This document shows, piece by piece, positions 52,572-62,308 of a stretch of 64,000 nucleotides of DNA. The translations under genes and the position numbers were made by a program. The notes beneath the pieces are model-generated. The model was not told the DNA's origin. It was given only the letters and a program-made list of their open reading frames with translations, and did not search any database. How positions within the stretch are numbered: position 1 is the stretch's first letter; the number at the start of each line of letters is the position of its first letter. The DNA comes from Terrimicrobium sacchariphilum (GTDB taxonomy: Bacteria; Verrucomicrobiota; Verrucomicrobiia; Chthoniobacterales; Terrimicrobiaceae): positions 3,699,299-3,763,298 of the forward strand of contig NZ_BDCO01000002.1 of NCBI RefSeq assembly GCF_001613545.1, given 5' to 3'.

Positions 52572-53399
52572 ATGTTCGCGCAAAAGAACGCGATTGTCCG
52601 ACTCCTCCAGGACGATGACCCCGAGACTGTACGAATGGTAAAGGAATCCCTCGCCCTTCGCGGTGAGGAAATCCTCGGCGATCTCAGGGACCTCGCTTCT
52701 GTCGACAATGCCCGCGTTTCCCGCCATATCCAGGATGTCCTGGAGGAGATCACCAGCCACGGTGCCGATGAGGATTTTTCCCTTCTCTGCCATTTCTTCC
52801 AGAATGACAACGATCTGGAGCGAGCCTGCTGGATGCTGGCCAACGCGCTGGAGCCAAACATCGACACCCGCCCCTACGAAACTCGCATCAATAATTGGGG
52901 CCGCCAGTTCCTCGTGCGCATCTCGGGTATCGTGAGCAACCGCCAGCGCGTGCAGGCGCTCGCGGAGTTCATGGCTGGCGAACTCTGCTTTCGCGGCAAC
53001 ACGGATCAATACTATTGCGAGCGGAATTCCCTGCTCCCCTGTGTGATCGACTCTCGCATGGGCATACCGATCACGCTCACGATCCTGTACCGCATGGTCG
53101 GCGCGCGCGCGGGCATGAAAGTCGAGGGTATCAACCTGCCCGGCCACTTCATCGCTCGACATGGCGAGGTGTATTTTGACCCCTTCCATCGGGGTCGCAT
53201 CTTGACGAAGGCCGACTGCGAGGAAATTCTGGCCAGGCAAAACCTGAAGCTGCGCCCATCGCATCTGGAACCCGCGACGCCGCGCCAGATCCTGCTCCGG
53301 GTTCTCGCCAATCTTCTCTATGTTTACGATCTCCAGGAAGCCACCGACAAACACGCCCGCACGGACGCCTGGATCAAGGCGCTGGCCCGCGAACGATAG
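52572..53399 (+). CDS. SirB1-like transglutaminase/TPR protein
   Basis: 275 aa. The transglutaminase-like core has NSLLPCVIDSRMGIPITLTILYRMVGARAGMKVEGINLPGHFIAR and YFDPFHRG, the SirB1 signature, preceded by a helical region with DPETVRMVKESLALRG. The usual catalytic Cys is at C in LPCVIDS. A C-terminal helical TPR-like part follows. Role in bacteria is not settled. It starts the plus-strand run with cinA. Confidence 0.87.
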   Translation: MFAQKNAIVRLLQDDDPETVRMVKESLALRGEEILGDLRDLASVDNARVSRHIQDVLEEITSHGADEDFSLLCHFFQNDNDLERACWMLANALEPNIDTRPYETRINNWGRQFLVRISGIVSNRQRVQALAEFMAGELCFRGNTDQYYCERNSLLPCVIDSRMGIPITLTILYRMVGARAGMKVEGINLPGHFIARHGEVYFDPFHRGRILTKADCEEILARQNLKLRPSHLEPATPRQILLRVLANLLYVYDLQEATDKHARTDAWIKALARER

Positions 53400-53426
53400 C
53401 TTCCTGCCTGCCAGGAGGACCACCCG

Positions 53427-54680
53427 ATGAAGGTCGAGGTCCTCAATACCGGCTCCGAACTCCTCCTCGGCAACGTCGTCAACACGCACCTGGCCTACTT
53501 TGGCCAGCAGCTCTTCCCGCTCGGCCTTCGTATCGAGCGACAGACGACCGTGCCGGATGGCGATGCCATTCGCGGTGCGCTCGTCGAGTCCTTTCCCCGT
53601 TGTGATGTGCTCCTCGTCACGGGCGGCCTTGGCCCCACCACCGACGACATCACGAGGGAGATCACCGCGGAATTGCTCGGTCTTCCACTCACGGAGAGAC
53701 CGGAAGTCATGGCGGCCATCCATCGCCGACTGGAGCGACGCGGCATCCCCTTCCGAGAACGCATGGGGCGGCAGGCCATGGCTCCGGAGGGAGCGGTCGT
53801 CCTGCCCAATGAAAACGGCACCGCCCCAGGTCTTTATCTGCCCGCACGGCAAACCGGCGCGACGACCACTCCGCACCTTTTTCTCCTGCCCGGACCTCCG
53901 CGCGAATTGCGGCCGATGTTTGAGGCCTCGGTCCTGCCGATTCTCAATTCGATTCCGGGACTGATCGATCCCTCCACCGAATGCCGCATCTATCACGTCG
54001 TCGGCATGGGCGAGAGTGCAGTCGAGGAGGTGATCGGACTGGAGCTCAATGCCCGGGGCGACCTGGAGGTCGGCTATTGCGCGCGGCCCAACGAGGTCGA
54101 TTTCCGCCTCATCGGCCCTCCGGCCATCCTCGACGAAGTCGAACCCTCCGTCCTCTCCGCGCTCGGACCGCACATCGTCTCTCAGTCCGGCCGCAACCTG
54201 GAGGAAGTGGTAATCGAGCTCCTCCGCGCGCAACGCGCCACCGTCGCCACGGCGGAATCCTGCACCGGCGGCCTCGTCGCCAGCCGGCTCACCGATGTTT
54301 CCGGCTCCTCCGAGGTCTTCCTGGAGGGCATGGTCACCTACTCCAATGCCGCCAAAACCCGCACGCTCGGTGTTCCCGCCGACCTGATCGCAGCAAATGG
54401 CGCGGTGAGTGAACCCGTGGCGCGAGCCATGGCCGAGGGAGCACGCGAGCGGGCAAATACCCGCTTCGCCCTCAGCCTTACCGGTGTGGCCGGCCCCACC
54501 GGAGGCACTCCGGAAAAGCCTGTCGGCACTGTCTTTATCGCCTTGGCGGAGGAAGGCCAGCCCACGGTCTGCCTCCACGAAAAGTTTCCCACAGACCGCG
54601 AGACCTTCAAGCGCCTCGCCAGCCAGACCGCGTTGGATCTGCTCCGCCGCCGCCTGCTCAAGGACCAGTCAGTTTCCTGA
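53427..54680 (+). CDS. cinA: CinA: competence/damage-inducible protein, NMN amidohydrolase and ADP-ribose pyrophosphatase
   Basis: 417 aa, AGGAGG upstream. N-terminal COG1058/MoCF domain (MKVEVLNTGSELLLGNVVNTHLAYFG, VLLVTGGLGPTTDDITRE) and C-terminal PncC domain (VATAESCTGGLVASRLTDVSGSSEVFLEGMVTYSNAAKTRTLGV, SLTGVAGPTGGTPEKPVGTVFIAL). PncC deamidates NMN in NAD recycling, fitting with the nadD gene elsewhere in the window. Its 3' end overlaps the convergent permease gene by 23 bases. Confidence 0.95.
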   Translation: MKVEVLNTGSELLLGNVVNTHLAYFGQQLFPLGLRIERQTTVPDGDAIRGALVESFPRCDVLLVTGGLGPTTDDITREITAELLGLPLTERPEVMAAIHRRLERRGIPFRERMGRQAMAPEGAVVLPNENGTAPGLYLPARQTGATTTPHLFLLPGPPRELRPMFEASVLPILNSIPGLIDPSTECRIYHVVGMGESAVEEVIGLELNARGDLEVGYCARPNEVDFRLIGPPAILDEVEPSVLSALGPHIVSQSGRNLEEVVIELLRAQRATVATAESCTGGLVASRLTDVSGSSEVFLEGMVTYSNAAKTRTLGVPADLIAANGAVSEPVARAMAEGARERANTRFALSLTGVAGPTGGTPEKPVGTVFIALAEEGQPTVCLHEKFPTDRETFKRLASQTALDLLRRRLLKDQSVS

Positions 54681-56013
54681 GTCCTGGCTCCAGGAAGTGC
54701 AGGAGAAAACACACCGCCAGGACCGCCGTTACCACGTCAAACCGCCGCGGCTTCGCGAAAAGGCCGAGGACCACGAGCGTGATCAGACCGATGCCGATAC
54801 CTGAGTTGATGCTGAAGCTCAGCGGCATGAAAAGGATGGTCAGCATCGCCGGGGCGGCGATGTCGAAATGGTCGAGCTTGAGCTCCGTCACGCTCTGGAA
54901 CATCACGAGACCCACCGCAACGAGCGCCGGGGCCACGGCCACTGCCGGGATCATCAGGATCACTGGCGTCACGAAGAGCGCCACCAGAAAACACCCCGCC
55001 ACGGTGATCGCCGTCAGCCCGGTGCGTCCGCCCGCCTGCACACCCGCCGCACTTTCGATATAGCTCACCACTGTCGACGTACCGAGGAGCGAGCTCAGGA
55101 TCGCAGCGATGGAATCCGCCACCAGAGCATTTCCCAGCTTTGGGACATTCCCCTTTTCGTCCATGATTCCCGCCCGACGGGTCACACCGATGAGCGTGCC
55201 GAGGTTATCGAAGAGATCGACCAGCAGGAGGGTGAGGATGACCGGGATGGCCTTGATATGCTCGGTCAGGACGAAGTCGAAATTCAGATTGAGGAAAAGC
55301 GGTTCGATCGAAGCGGGCCAGGAAAAGATCTTCCCAGGCCACTGTGTGATCATTCCTCCCTGCGCGGACGGAACAAACAAGCCCGCCACCGCCAGGAGGA
55401 GCATGGAGAGAATGATCGCTCCCGGTACACCCCGTGCGATCATCACGCAGGTCAAAAGCACGCCACCCGCAAAGAGCAGGACGGATGGCGACGACAGGTC
55501 GCCGAGCCCGACGAGCGTTGCCTCATTGTAAACCACCAGGCCACCATCCTTCAGCCCGATGAAGGCAATGAAGAGGCCGATCCCCGCCGCGATAGCTACC
55601 TTTAGATCGAGGGGGATGGAGGCCAGAATGCGCTGCCGGATGCCGGTGACCGAGAGCAGGAGGAACAAGCAGCCATTGATAAAGACAAGCCCGAGAGCAC
55701 TCTGCCACGGTATTCCCATGCCCACGCAGATCGTATAGGCGAAGAAGGCGTTGATCCCCATCCCAGGCGCCATGGCAAGGGGAAAATTTGTCATCGCCGC
55801 CATCAAAATCGAAGCCATCGCCGCGCCGAGTGCGGTAGCGGTCACCAGGGCGTCACCCGGCATGCCAGCTGCTTTGAGGATGCCCGGGTTTACGGCCAGG
55901 ATATATGCCATGGCAGCAAATGTCGTCAGGCCGGCCACGAGCTCCCGGCGCACCGTTGTACCGTGCTCCTTCAAACGAAAGACTCGCTCAAACACACCCC
56001 GGTGATACTTCAC
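54658..56013 (-). CDS. NCS2 purine permease (AzgA-like)
   Basis: 451 aa from GTG 56013; GTG 55995 is also possible and places the protein start exactly where relatives begin (FERVFRLKEHGTTVRREL). Neither has an ideal ribosome site. Motifs ELVAGLTTFAAMAYILAVNPGIL, AMAPGMGINAFFAYT, VDLFDNLGTLIGVTRRAG and STVVSYIESAAGVQAGGRTGLTAI mark the guanine/hypoxanthine branch of NCS2. Twelve to fourteen helices. Takes up adenine, guanine or hypoxanthine with protons. Reads to 56574 overlap the Amt gene on the other strand and are rejected. Confidence 0.92.
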   Translation of the reverse strand: MKYHRGVFERVFRLKEHGTTVRRELVAGLTTFAAMAYILAVNPGILKAAGMPGDALVTATALGAAMASILMAAMTNFPLAMAPGMGINAFFAYTICVGMGIPWQSALGLVFINGCLFLLLSVTGIRQRILASIPLDLKVAIAAGIGLFIAFIGLKDGGLVVYNEATLVGLGDLSSPSVLLFAGGVLLTCVMIARGVPGAIILSMLLLAVAGLFVPSAQGGMITQWPGKIFSWPASIEPLFLNLNFDFVLTEHIKAIPVILTLLLVDLFDNLGTLIGVTRRAGIMDEKGNVPKLGNALVADSIAAILSSLLGTSTVVSYIESAAGVQAGGRTGLTAITVAGCFLVALFVTPVILMIPAVAVAPALVAVGLVMFQSVTELKLDHFDIAAPAMLTILFMPLSFSINSGIGIGLITLVVLGLFAKPRRFDVVTAVLAVCFLLHFLEPGLRKLTGP

Positions 56014-56097
56014 GCCTCCAACCCACACACGACTTTTTGCCCTTAAAATGGAAAAACCAGTTGCACCACCGGGAAAAAACCGGAACGACTGAAGACG

Positions 56098-58257
56098 ATG
56101 GACGCGACGAACCTGCTCTGGGTATTCGCCTGCTCTGCACTGGTGATGTGCATGCAGATCGGTTTCTGCATGCTGGAGTCTGGACTCGTCCGGTCGAAGA
56201 ACACGATCAATGTTGCGCTCAAGAATCTGATCGACTTCGTCATCGCGTCGCTTCTCTTCTGGGCATTCGCGTTCGGCCTGATGTTTGGCACGTCTGCGGG
56301 CTGGATAGGCACGACGGGTTTCTTTTTCTCCCCGGCGGAACACGCCAGCAATACCCAGAACGCATTTTTCCTTTTCCAGATGATGTTCTGCGCTACCGCG
56401 GCGACCATTGTTTCTGGAGCCGTTGCCGAGCGTATGCGCTTCGGCGGGTATTTGCTCGTGACCATACTGATCTCCGGCCTGCTCTACCCCATAGCCGGCG
56501 GCTGGGCATGGAACCCCTCCGGGTGGCTGAAGCAACTGGGATTTGTCGACTTCGCCGGCTCGACGGTCGTGCATAGCATGGGCGGCTGGATGGCTCTGGC
56601 GGCGGCAATGGTCATCGGTCCGAGACTCGGCCGGTTCGACAGCAAGCTACCTCTGGCCAATCCGCACAGCTTGGTCACCTCCACGGTGGGCGTACTGGTC
56701 CTCTTCGTCGCATGGCTGGGCTTCAATGGCGGGAGCACCCTTGCCCTCGACCATCGAGTCGGGATGATCATCGTCAATACCGTGCTCGCCGGATGCGCGG
56801 GTTGCCTGAGCGCGATGGGAGCAGTATGGTATTTCCAAAAGCTCCCGCTCCTGCCCGAGACGCTCAATGGATGCGTGGCAGGTCTCGTCGCCGTAACGGC
56901 AGGCTGCCATGCCGTTTCTCCCGGCGAAGCGGTTTTCATCGGGGCAGTGGGAGGCATCATCAGCTATTTCGCCGTTCATCTCCTGGACCACTGGAAAATC
57001 GATGACGTGGTGGGAGCGAGCGCGGCTCACGCGATTCCCGGAGTATGGGGGACATTGGCCGTCGCTCTGTTCGGCGACCTTGCAGCGCTCGGCACCGGCC
57101 TCAATCGCTCCCAGCAGCTCGGCGTACAATGCCTGGGTGCCGTGGTTTTTTTCCTTTGTGCATTCGGCGTCGGCTGGCTGCTTCTGACCGCCATCAACCG
57201 CCTGGTTCCCCTCCGGATCAACGAGGAAGGCGAGCGCATCGGCCTCAACGTCGCTGAGCATGGAGCGAGCACCGAGATCATCGACCTGCTCAGCGAGATG
57301 TCGCGTCACAGTACGCGAGGAGACTTCACCTCCCGTCTGGATTTTCAACCCCACACCGAGGTGGGACAGATCGCCGCCGAGTATAACAAGGTGATCGGCA
57401 AGGTCAGCGATGAGATGGACATGAGGGAGATATTTGCGCGTCGCCTGGAGCAGGAGCGCGAGGCCCTCGACGCCAGCCAGCGCAAGATCATCAGCAGCAT
57501 CGAGTATGCCCGGCGTATCCAGGAGTCCATCCTTCCCCGGCCCGAGACACTCGAGCGAATGATCCCGGACCACTTCATCATCTACAGGCCCCGCGACATC
57601 GTTTCGGGCGATTTTTACTGGTGTCTCGCCCGGGAAGATTCGTTTTACCTCGCGGTGATCGACTGTACAGGGCACGGAGTGCCAGGGGCGTTCATGTCGA
57701 TGATGTCGTTTGTGTTGCTCCAGCAGATCGTCATCGAACGCGGCGCAAACGACCCTGCGGATATCCTTTCGCGACTCCACGGCAGGGTCCGGGCCGCGCT
57801 AGGGCAAAACTCGCCCACCAATGACAACAAGGACGGCATGGACGCCGCACTCGTGCGCATCGATCCCGACAAGATCGTCTTCGCCGGGGCGGGACTCCCG
57901 CTGGTCTGGGTCGATGGATCCAGCGGTACCCCGCTTTATGGTGAGATCCGCGGCGACCGTCACGGGCTGGGAGGGGGGGCTCACTTGCCCGCCAAGATTC
58001 AGTACGTCCAGCACAAGGTGCCTCGTACGAAGGATCTTTCGATCTATCTTTTCAGCGATGGCGTCATTCATCAACCCAACCACCTTCGTCGCCCCTTCGA
58101 CAAATCCGGCCTGCGCAACCTCGTGCTCAGTGTCCACGGCACTCCGATGATGCGGCAGGGTGCCGAGATCGCGGCGCAGCTTGAAGCATTCCGCGGCGGA
58201 GCCACCCAGCGGGACGACATCACGCTGGTCGGTGTAAATGTCTCTATCGGAGCATGA
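56098..58257 (+). CDS. Amt ammonium transporter-SpoIIE/PP2C phosphatase fusion (SiaA-like sensor)
   Basis: 719 aa. Residues 1-~370 are a complete Amt domain with eleven predicted helices. The twin pore histidines are H159 (FAGSTVVHSMGG) and H311 (GASAAHAIPGVWG), the Phe-gate region is FQMMFCATAATI and the NVALKNLIDF motif is present. Residues ~374-500 are a linker with INEEGERIGLNVAEHGASTEII, a HAMP-like DFTSRLDFQPHTEVGQIAAEYNKVI and a coiled coil. Residues ~497-719 are a SpoIIE/PP2C phosphatase: metal Asp in PRDIVSGDFYW (D505), in AVIDCTGHGVPGAFMSMM (D522), in YLFSDGVI (D654) and in RDDITLVGV. It opens a four-gene operon. Likely senses or transports ammonium and dephosphorylates the SiaC-like protein. 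Confidence 0.93.
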   Translation: MDATNLLWVFACSALVMCMQIGFCMLESGLVRSKNTINVALKNLIDFVIASLLFWAFAFGLMFGTSAGWIGTTGFFFSPAEHASNTQNAFFLFQMMFCATAATIVSGAVAERMRFGGYLLVTILISGLLYPIAGGWAWNPSGWLKQLGFVDFAGSTVVHSMGGWMALAAAMVIGPRLGRFDSKLPLANPHSLVTSTVGVLVLFVAWLGFNGGSTLALDHRVGMIIVNTVLAGCAGCLSAMGAVWYFQKLPLLPETLNGCVAGLVAVTAGCHAVSPGEAVFIGAVGGIISYFAVHLLDHWKIDDVVGASAAHAIPGVWGTLAVALFGDLAALGTGLNRSQQLGVQCLGAVVFFLCAFGVGWLLLTAINRLVPLRINEEGERIGLNVAEHGASTEIIDLLSEMSRHSTRGDFTSRLDFQPHTEVGQIAAEYNKVIGKVSDEMDMREIFARRLEQEREALDASQRKIISSIEYARRIQESILPRPETLERMIPDHFIIYRPRDIVSGDFYWCLAREDSFYLAVIDCTGHGVPGAFMSMMSFVLLQQIVIERGANDPADILSRLHGRVRAALGQNSPTNDNKDGMDAALVRIDPDKIVFAGAGLPLVWVDGSSGTPLYGEIRGDRHGLGGGAHLPAKIQYVQHKVPRTKDLSIYLFSDGVIHQPNHLRRPFDKSGLRNLVLSVHGTPMMRQGAEIAAQLEAFRGGATQRDDITLVGVNVSIGA

Positions 58258-58766
58258 AAGCAACCCCCGCCATCGCACCCGCCTCTCGCGTCGTGCTGGA
58301 GATCCGCGGTCCGGTTACACAAGCCGAAATCGCTGCCGCGACCACCCGGCTCATGAACTCCCTGGTCGCTCCGCGGCCAGTCACCCACCTCTTGAAAACC
58401 ATTTTCGTGGAAATGGCGCAAAACGTGCTGAAACACTCACAAAACACCTCAGCCATTCCTGCGATCATCTCCATCACCGACACCGTCGATTCTTTCACGA
58501 TCCACAGCCGCAATGCCGCATCGCCGGCCGCAGCCAGACAGGTCGCCGAGATCGTCTCGGATACGGATCGACTCAGCCGCACCGGACTCGTAAGGATCCG
58601 GCGTGCGGAACTGCATAAGCCACGGCAACCTGGCTGTGCAGGCATCGGACTAATCGAGATCCGGCGTAAAACTGGCTCTCCGGTAGCCTGCACCATCAGC
58701 CCGCTTTCCGCCGACGAGTCGATCGTCGAGATCACAGCAATATTGCGCAAACACGACTGCTCATGA
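58254..58766 (+). CDS. siaB: SiaB-type protein kinase
   Basis: 170 aa. A GHKL-fold kinase: N-box TIFVEMAQNVLKHS with E53 and N57, a G-rich loop GCAGIGLIEIRRKTG and the ending ISPLSADESIVEITA, matching SiaB of the Pseudomonas siaABCD system. In that system SiaB phosphorylates SiaC on a threonine. ATGA overlaps on both sides with the Amt-phosphatase and SiaC-like genes indicate a fixed stoichiometric module. Cytoplasmic, no membrane segment. Confidence 0.88.
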   Translation: MKATPAIAPASRVVLEIRGPVTQAEIAAATTRLMNSLVAPRPVTHLLKTIFVEMAQNVLKHSQNTSAIPAIISITDTVDSFTIHSRNAASPAAARQVAEIVSDTDRLSRTGLVRIRRAELHKPRQPGCAGIGLIEIRRKTGSPVACTISPLSADESIVEITAILRKHDCS

Positions 58767-59146
58767 GCCCTCTTGAGATTCCAGCCACCGACTATACGCC
58801 GCATGTCTTCGAGGATTCGAAAACCGGAGTCATCTGGTTCAAAGGTGAAGCTTACCCAGAAAATGCCAGTGCTTACTTTCAGCCGATCATGGAGTGGATG
58901 CGCTCAAGGATTGGGGAAAAGCAGCCTCTGAAGCTGGCCTTTTCCCTCGATTACCTGAATACCAGCTCGACCAAAGCGCTGCTCGACCTCCTCGCCCTTC
59001 TCGAGGCGTATCACCAACAGGGCGGCAAGGTGTCCGTCATCTGGTATTATCAGTCAGATCTCGAGGTGATGAAGGAGACCGGGGAGGAACTCCTCCACGA
59101 TTTCTCGCTTCCCCGCTTGCTAGAACCTCTCGGAAGATTAACCTAA
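58763..59146 (+). CDS. siaC: SiaC-type regulatory phosphoprotein (DUF1987)
   Basis: 127 aa. The phosphoacceptor segment is LKLAFSLDYLNTSSTKALLDLL; T67 aligns with the threonine phosphorylated in Pseudomonas SiaC, with S68, S69 and T70 beside it. The domain is a STAS-like fold (WFKGEAYPENASAYFQPIMEWM at the start, GGKVSVIWYYQSDLEVMKETGEEL later). In the known pathway unphosphorylated SiaC binds and activates an effector. Here the next gene, four bases on, is a histidine kinase. Confidence 0.9.
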   Translation: MSPLEIPATDYTPHVFEDSKTGVIWFKGEAYPENASAYFQPIMEWMRSRIGEKQPLKLAFSLDYLNTSSTKALLDLLALLEAYHQQGGKVSVIWYYQSDLEVMKETGEELLHDFSLPRLLEPLGRLT

Positions 59147-59149
59147 GCC

Positions 59150-60148
59150 ATGGCAGTGCTGGGAAAACGACCGTCATTCAGCCATTCCCGTGAGGAAGCC
59201 ATGCAGGCTTTGTTCGCGAAGGAGTTGTCTGTCCTCAAGGAAGCCGAGGGAGCCTTTACGCGGCATCCGCCCCCGGAGGAGTTGGAACACTACTGCGAGA
59301 TGCTTGCCGAGCATTACCGCTCGATGCTCGCCCAGATGATGAAGCTGACCAGCATCAGCGATGCCACCCAGCTCCAGCTCAAACGCACGAAACTTGAGCT
59401 CTCCTCCGCTCTTTCCAACGTCGAGCGCCTGAATCGCAATCTCGAGGCGGTCAGCCAGGAAAAAGACGAGATCCTCGCTCTGGCCGCGCACGACCTTCGG
59501 TCGCCCTTGTCGGGCATTCGTGGCCTCGCGGATCTCATCGTGGAGGAATCCGCCTCTCAAGCCGGAGAGATTCCCGCCTTTGCGCGGGAGATCGTCAACG
59601 TCGCCGACGATACGCTCGAGATGATACGGGACATTCTCGATATTTACCGTCTCGATGGAGGCACCTCGGCCGGCCAGCATACAGAGACCCTTCGTATTTC
59701 CGACCTGCTTGCCGAGGCCTCGGATATCTCCCGGGCCAATGCGTTGCGCAAGCGCATTACGATGGTCATCGAATCAGTCAACGCCGACTGCGAGATCCTC
59801 CTCGAGAAGGCCCTGGTGGTACGCATCCTGGAGAATCTCATTTCCAATGCGCTGAAATACTCCCCGCACGAGAGCGTGGTCACAGTGCGCATCGATATTG
59901 AGGGCAAGTTTCTCCAGATTCACGTGCGCGATCAGGGACCGGGCCTGAGCGAGGCGGATCAGGCAAAACTCTTCAAGAAATTTGCGCGCCTTGCCTCCCG
60001 CCCCACCGGCGGCGAGTCCTCGATCGGCCTTGGCCTCGCCATTGTCGACCGCATCGTCCAGCATCTTGGCGGTCGTGTCTGGGTGGAAACCACACCCGGC
60101 CAGGGGGCCACCTTCCGCGTCGAGCTACCCGTCACTGTGGCAGGGTAG
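59150..60148 (+). CDS. soluble histidine kinase with SiaD-like N-terminal coiled coil
   Basis: 332 aa, no membrane helix or signal peptide. Residues ~20-105 are a helical stalk ([28 protein letters not shown]) that resembles the N-terminal segment of SiaD-type diguanylate cyclases, where SiaC binds. His[22 protein letters not shown] with H114. HATPase_c: N-box [14 protein letters not shown] (N229, N233), G1 [11 protein letters not shown]-box LFKKFARL and G2 [18 protein letters not shown]. It would phosphorylate an unlinked response regulator, since no receiver domain gene is in the window. Probable output of the operon. Confidence 0.92.
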   Translation: MAVLGKRPSFSHSREEAMQALFAKELSVLKEAEGAFTRHPPPEELEHYCEMLAEHYRSMLAQMMKLTSISDATQLQLKRTKLELSSALSNVERLNRNLEAVSQEKDEILALAAHDLRSPLSGIRGLADLIVEESASQAGEIPAFAREIVNVADDTLEMIRDILDIYRLDGGTSAGQHTETLRISDLLAEASDISRANALRKRITMVIESVNADCEILLEKALVVRILENLISNALKYSPHESVVTVRIDIEGKFLQIHVRDQGPGLSEADQAKLFKKFARLASRPTGGESSIGLGLAIVDRIVQHLGGRVWVETTPGQGATFRVELPVTVAG

Positions 60149-60221
60149 TCGCCCGCTGCCTTTTCTCCCACCATCCAACGCCGTCCGATCGATCCAGTCG
60201 GCGACCACCCATCTTTCCACC

Positions 60222-62285
60222 ATGAGCCAGAATCTCCTCGCCGGGGAAAAGTCTCCCTACCTCCTGCAACATAAGGACAATCCCGTCGCCTGGCGCCCAT
60301 GGGGCGCAGCCGCGTTTGAGGAAGCCAGGCGCCTCGGGAGGCCCGTCTTCCTCTCGATCGGGTACTCGACCTGCCACTGGTGCCATGTCATGGCACACGA
60401 ATCGTTTGAAAACACCGAGATCGCAGCGCTGATGAATGAGCTCTTCATCAACATCAAAGTCGACCGGGAGGAACGACCCGATGTCGACCGGCTCTATATG
60501 GCCTTCGTGCAAGCCACCACGGGTTCCGGCGGGTGGCCGATGAGCGTATGGCTGACTCCGGAGGGTAAGCCGTTCTTTGGCGGCACCTACTTTCCGCCGG
60601 AGAGCCGGTACGGTCGCGCCAGCTTCCCCGATATCCTGCGCCAGATCTCAAAATTATGGTCGGACGAACCGGCCCGCATCGAATCCGAGGCAAATCGCGT
60701 CGTCGAGGCTCTGCGTGATATGAACTCCGGCGAGCAGGACCCCGCCTTTCCTGAGAACGATCTACCACTCGCCCGCGCCTACGAGCGTTTTGCCTCCTCC
60801 TTCGACGACGAGGAAGGAGGGTTCGGCGGAGCCCCCAAATTCCCGCGTCCATCAGTCCTGAATTTTCTCTTCCGCTATGCTGGACGGGCCGATCTCACCC
60901 ACGGGCAGCACTCCATTCAGATGGCGCTCTTTACGCTTCGTAAAATGGCGGAGGGAGGTCTGCGCGATCATCTCGGCGGCGGATTCCACCGCTACTCGGT
61001 CGATCGATATTGGCATGTCCCTCACTTTGAAAAAATGCTCTATGATCAGGCTCAGCTCATCGTGTCCTACACGGAGGCGTGGCAGATTACGCAAGAGGAG
61101 GTTTTTTCCCGGATCGCACGGGAAACGGCCGACTACGTAATCCGTGAGATGCCCCATGCGGAGGGAGGATTTTTCTCCGCTGAGGATGCCGACAGCCTGC
61201 TCGCCCACGGCCGGCCCGAGCACGCTGAAGGCGCATTTTATGTCTGGTCCCAGCAGGAGATCCTGGAGGCGCTCGGAGCGGAGGCTGGTGAGGAGTTCTG
61301 CCGGCACTACGGTGTGATGGCCGGGGGAAATTCTCCGGACGAAAGCGATCCGCAGGGAGAGTTCGTGGGCAAGAACATCCTCATTCAGCGCGAACCCGGG
61401 GACAGCGACACACTTGCCGCCAGCCGGGCGGCATTGTTCCATCTCCGTGCGTCGCGCCCCCGGCCTCATCTCGACGACAAGATCCTCACGGCCTGGAACG
61501 GACTCATGATCTCTGCTCTCGCCAAAGCTGGCGCGGCTCTGCAGGAGCCCAGCTATATCGCGGCCGCAGCCAGAGCGGCGCTCTTCATTGAAAATTATCT
61601 GACTCGTGACGCCCGCTTGCTTCGAAGCTGGCGTGACGGGGCGAGCGATATCCCTGGTTTTGCCGAGGATTATGCTTTTCTGATCCAAGGTCTCATCGAT
61701 CTTTACGAGGCGACCTTGGAAGAGAGATGGCTCACCCGCGCTGCCGAGCTCCAGCACATTCAGGACGAGCTCTTCTGGGACGAGCCGGGCGGAAGCTACT
61801 TCAGCAGCCCGGCAGGCGATCCGCTCATCGCCGTCCGACTCAAGGAGGACTACGACGGCGCCGAACCCTCGGCAAACTCCATCAGCGCCCTCAACCTTCT
61901 GCGCCTGGCGCGAATGATACACGATGACCGCGGTGAGCAGAAAGCACGCCGTATCCTTGCAGCCCACAGAATCCAGATCGCCCAGGCTCCGACCGCCGTT
62001 CCACAAATGCTCGTCGCTCTCGACCTGGCGCTCAGCGCTCCTGCGCAGGCTGTGATCGTCGGACGAAAGGGCTCGGCTTCCGTCGATACATGGCTGACTC
62101 GTCTCCACGGCAGCTTCGCCCCGAGGAGGTCCATTTTAAGAGCCGGGAAGAATTCCACCCTCACGGAAAAAAATGCAACTCTGGCCGAAATGGCGGCGCG
62201 CGAAACGCCCGTTGCAGCACTCTACCTTTGCGAGAATTTCGCCTGCCAGACTCCCATCACAGATCCGGCGGAATGGAAGGGATAG
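60222..62285 (+). CDS. thioredoxin-domain protein YyaL/SPATA20-like (DUF255)
   Basis: 687 aa from ATG 60222. The N-terminal thioredoxin-like domain starts [25 protein letters not shown] and has the active site [17 protein letters not shown] (CxxC). It is followed by [24 protein letters not shown] and a long (alpha/alpha)6 barrel ([67 protein letters not shown]). Function of this widespread family is not established. It runs in the direction of the signalling operon but is 73 bases away. Confidence 0.93.
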   Translation: MSQNLLAGEKSPYLLQHKDNPVAWRPWGAAAFEEARRLGRPVFLSIGYSTCHWCHVMAHESFENTEIAALMNELFINIKVDREERPDVDRLYMAFVQATTGSGGWPMSVWLTPEGKPFFGGTYFPPESRYGRASFPDILRQISKLWSDEPARIESEANRVVEALRDMNSGEQDPAFPENDLPLARAYERFASSFDDEEGGFGGAPKFPRPSVLNFLFRYAGRADLTHGQHSIQMALFTLRKMAEGGLRDHLGGGFHRYSVDRYWHVPHFEKMLYDQAQLIVSYTEAWQITQEEVFSRIARETADYVIREMPHAEGGFFSAEDADSLLAHGRPEHAEGAFYVWSQQEILEALGAEAGEEFCRHYGVMAGGNSPDESDPQGEFVGKNILIQREPGDSDTLAASRAALFHLRASRPRPHLDDKILTAWNGLMISALAKAGAALQEPSYIAAAARAALFIENYLTRDARLLRSWRDGASDIPGFAEDYAFLIQGLIDLYEATLEERWLTRAAELQHIQDELFWDEPGGSYFSSPAGDPLIAVRLKEDYDGAEPSANSISALNLLRLARMIHDDRGEQKARRILAAHRIQIAQAPTAVPQMLVALDLALSAPAQAVIVGRKGSASVDTWLTRLHGSFAPRRSILRAGKNSTLTEKNATLAEMAARETPVAALYLCENFACQTPITDPAEWKG

Positions 62286-62308
62286 GGGGTAGGTAATACC
62301 GGGTGACT

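Noticed and set aside
54658..56574. 638-codon version of the purine permease
   Set aside because: The first 187 codons run antisense to the start of the Amt gene and are of low complexity; the family start lies near 56013.
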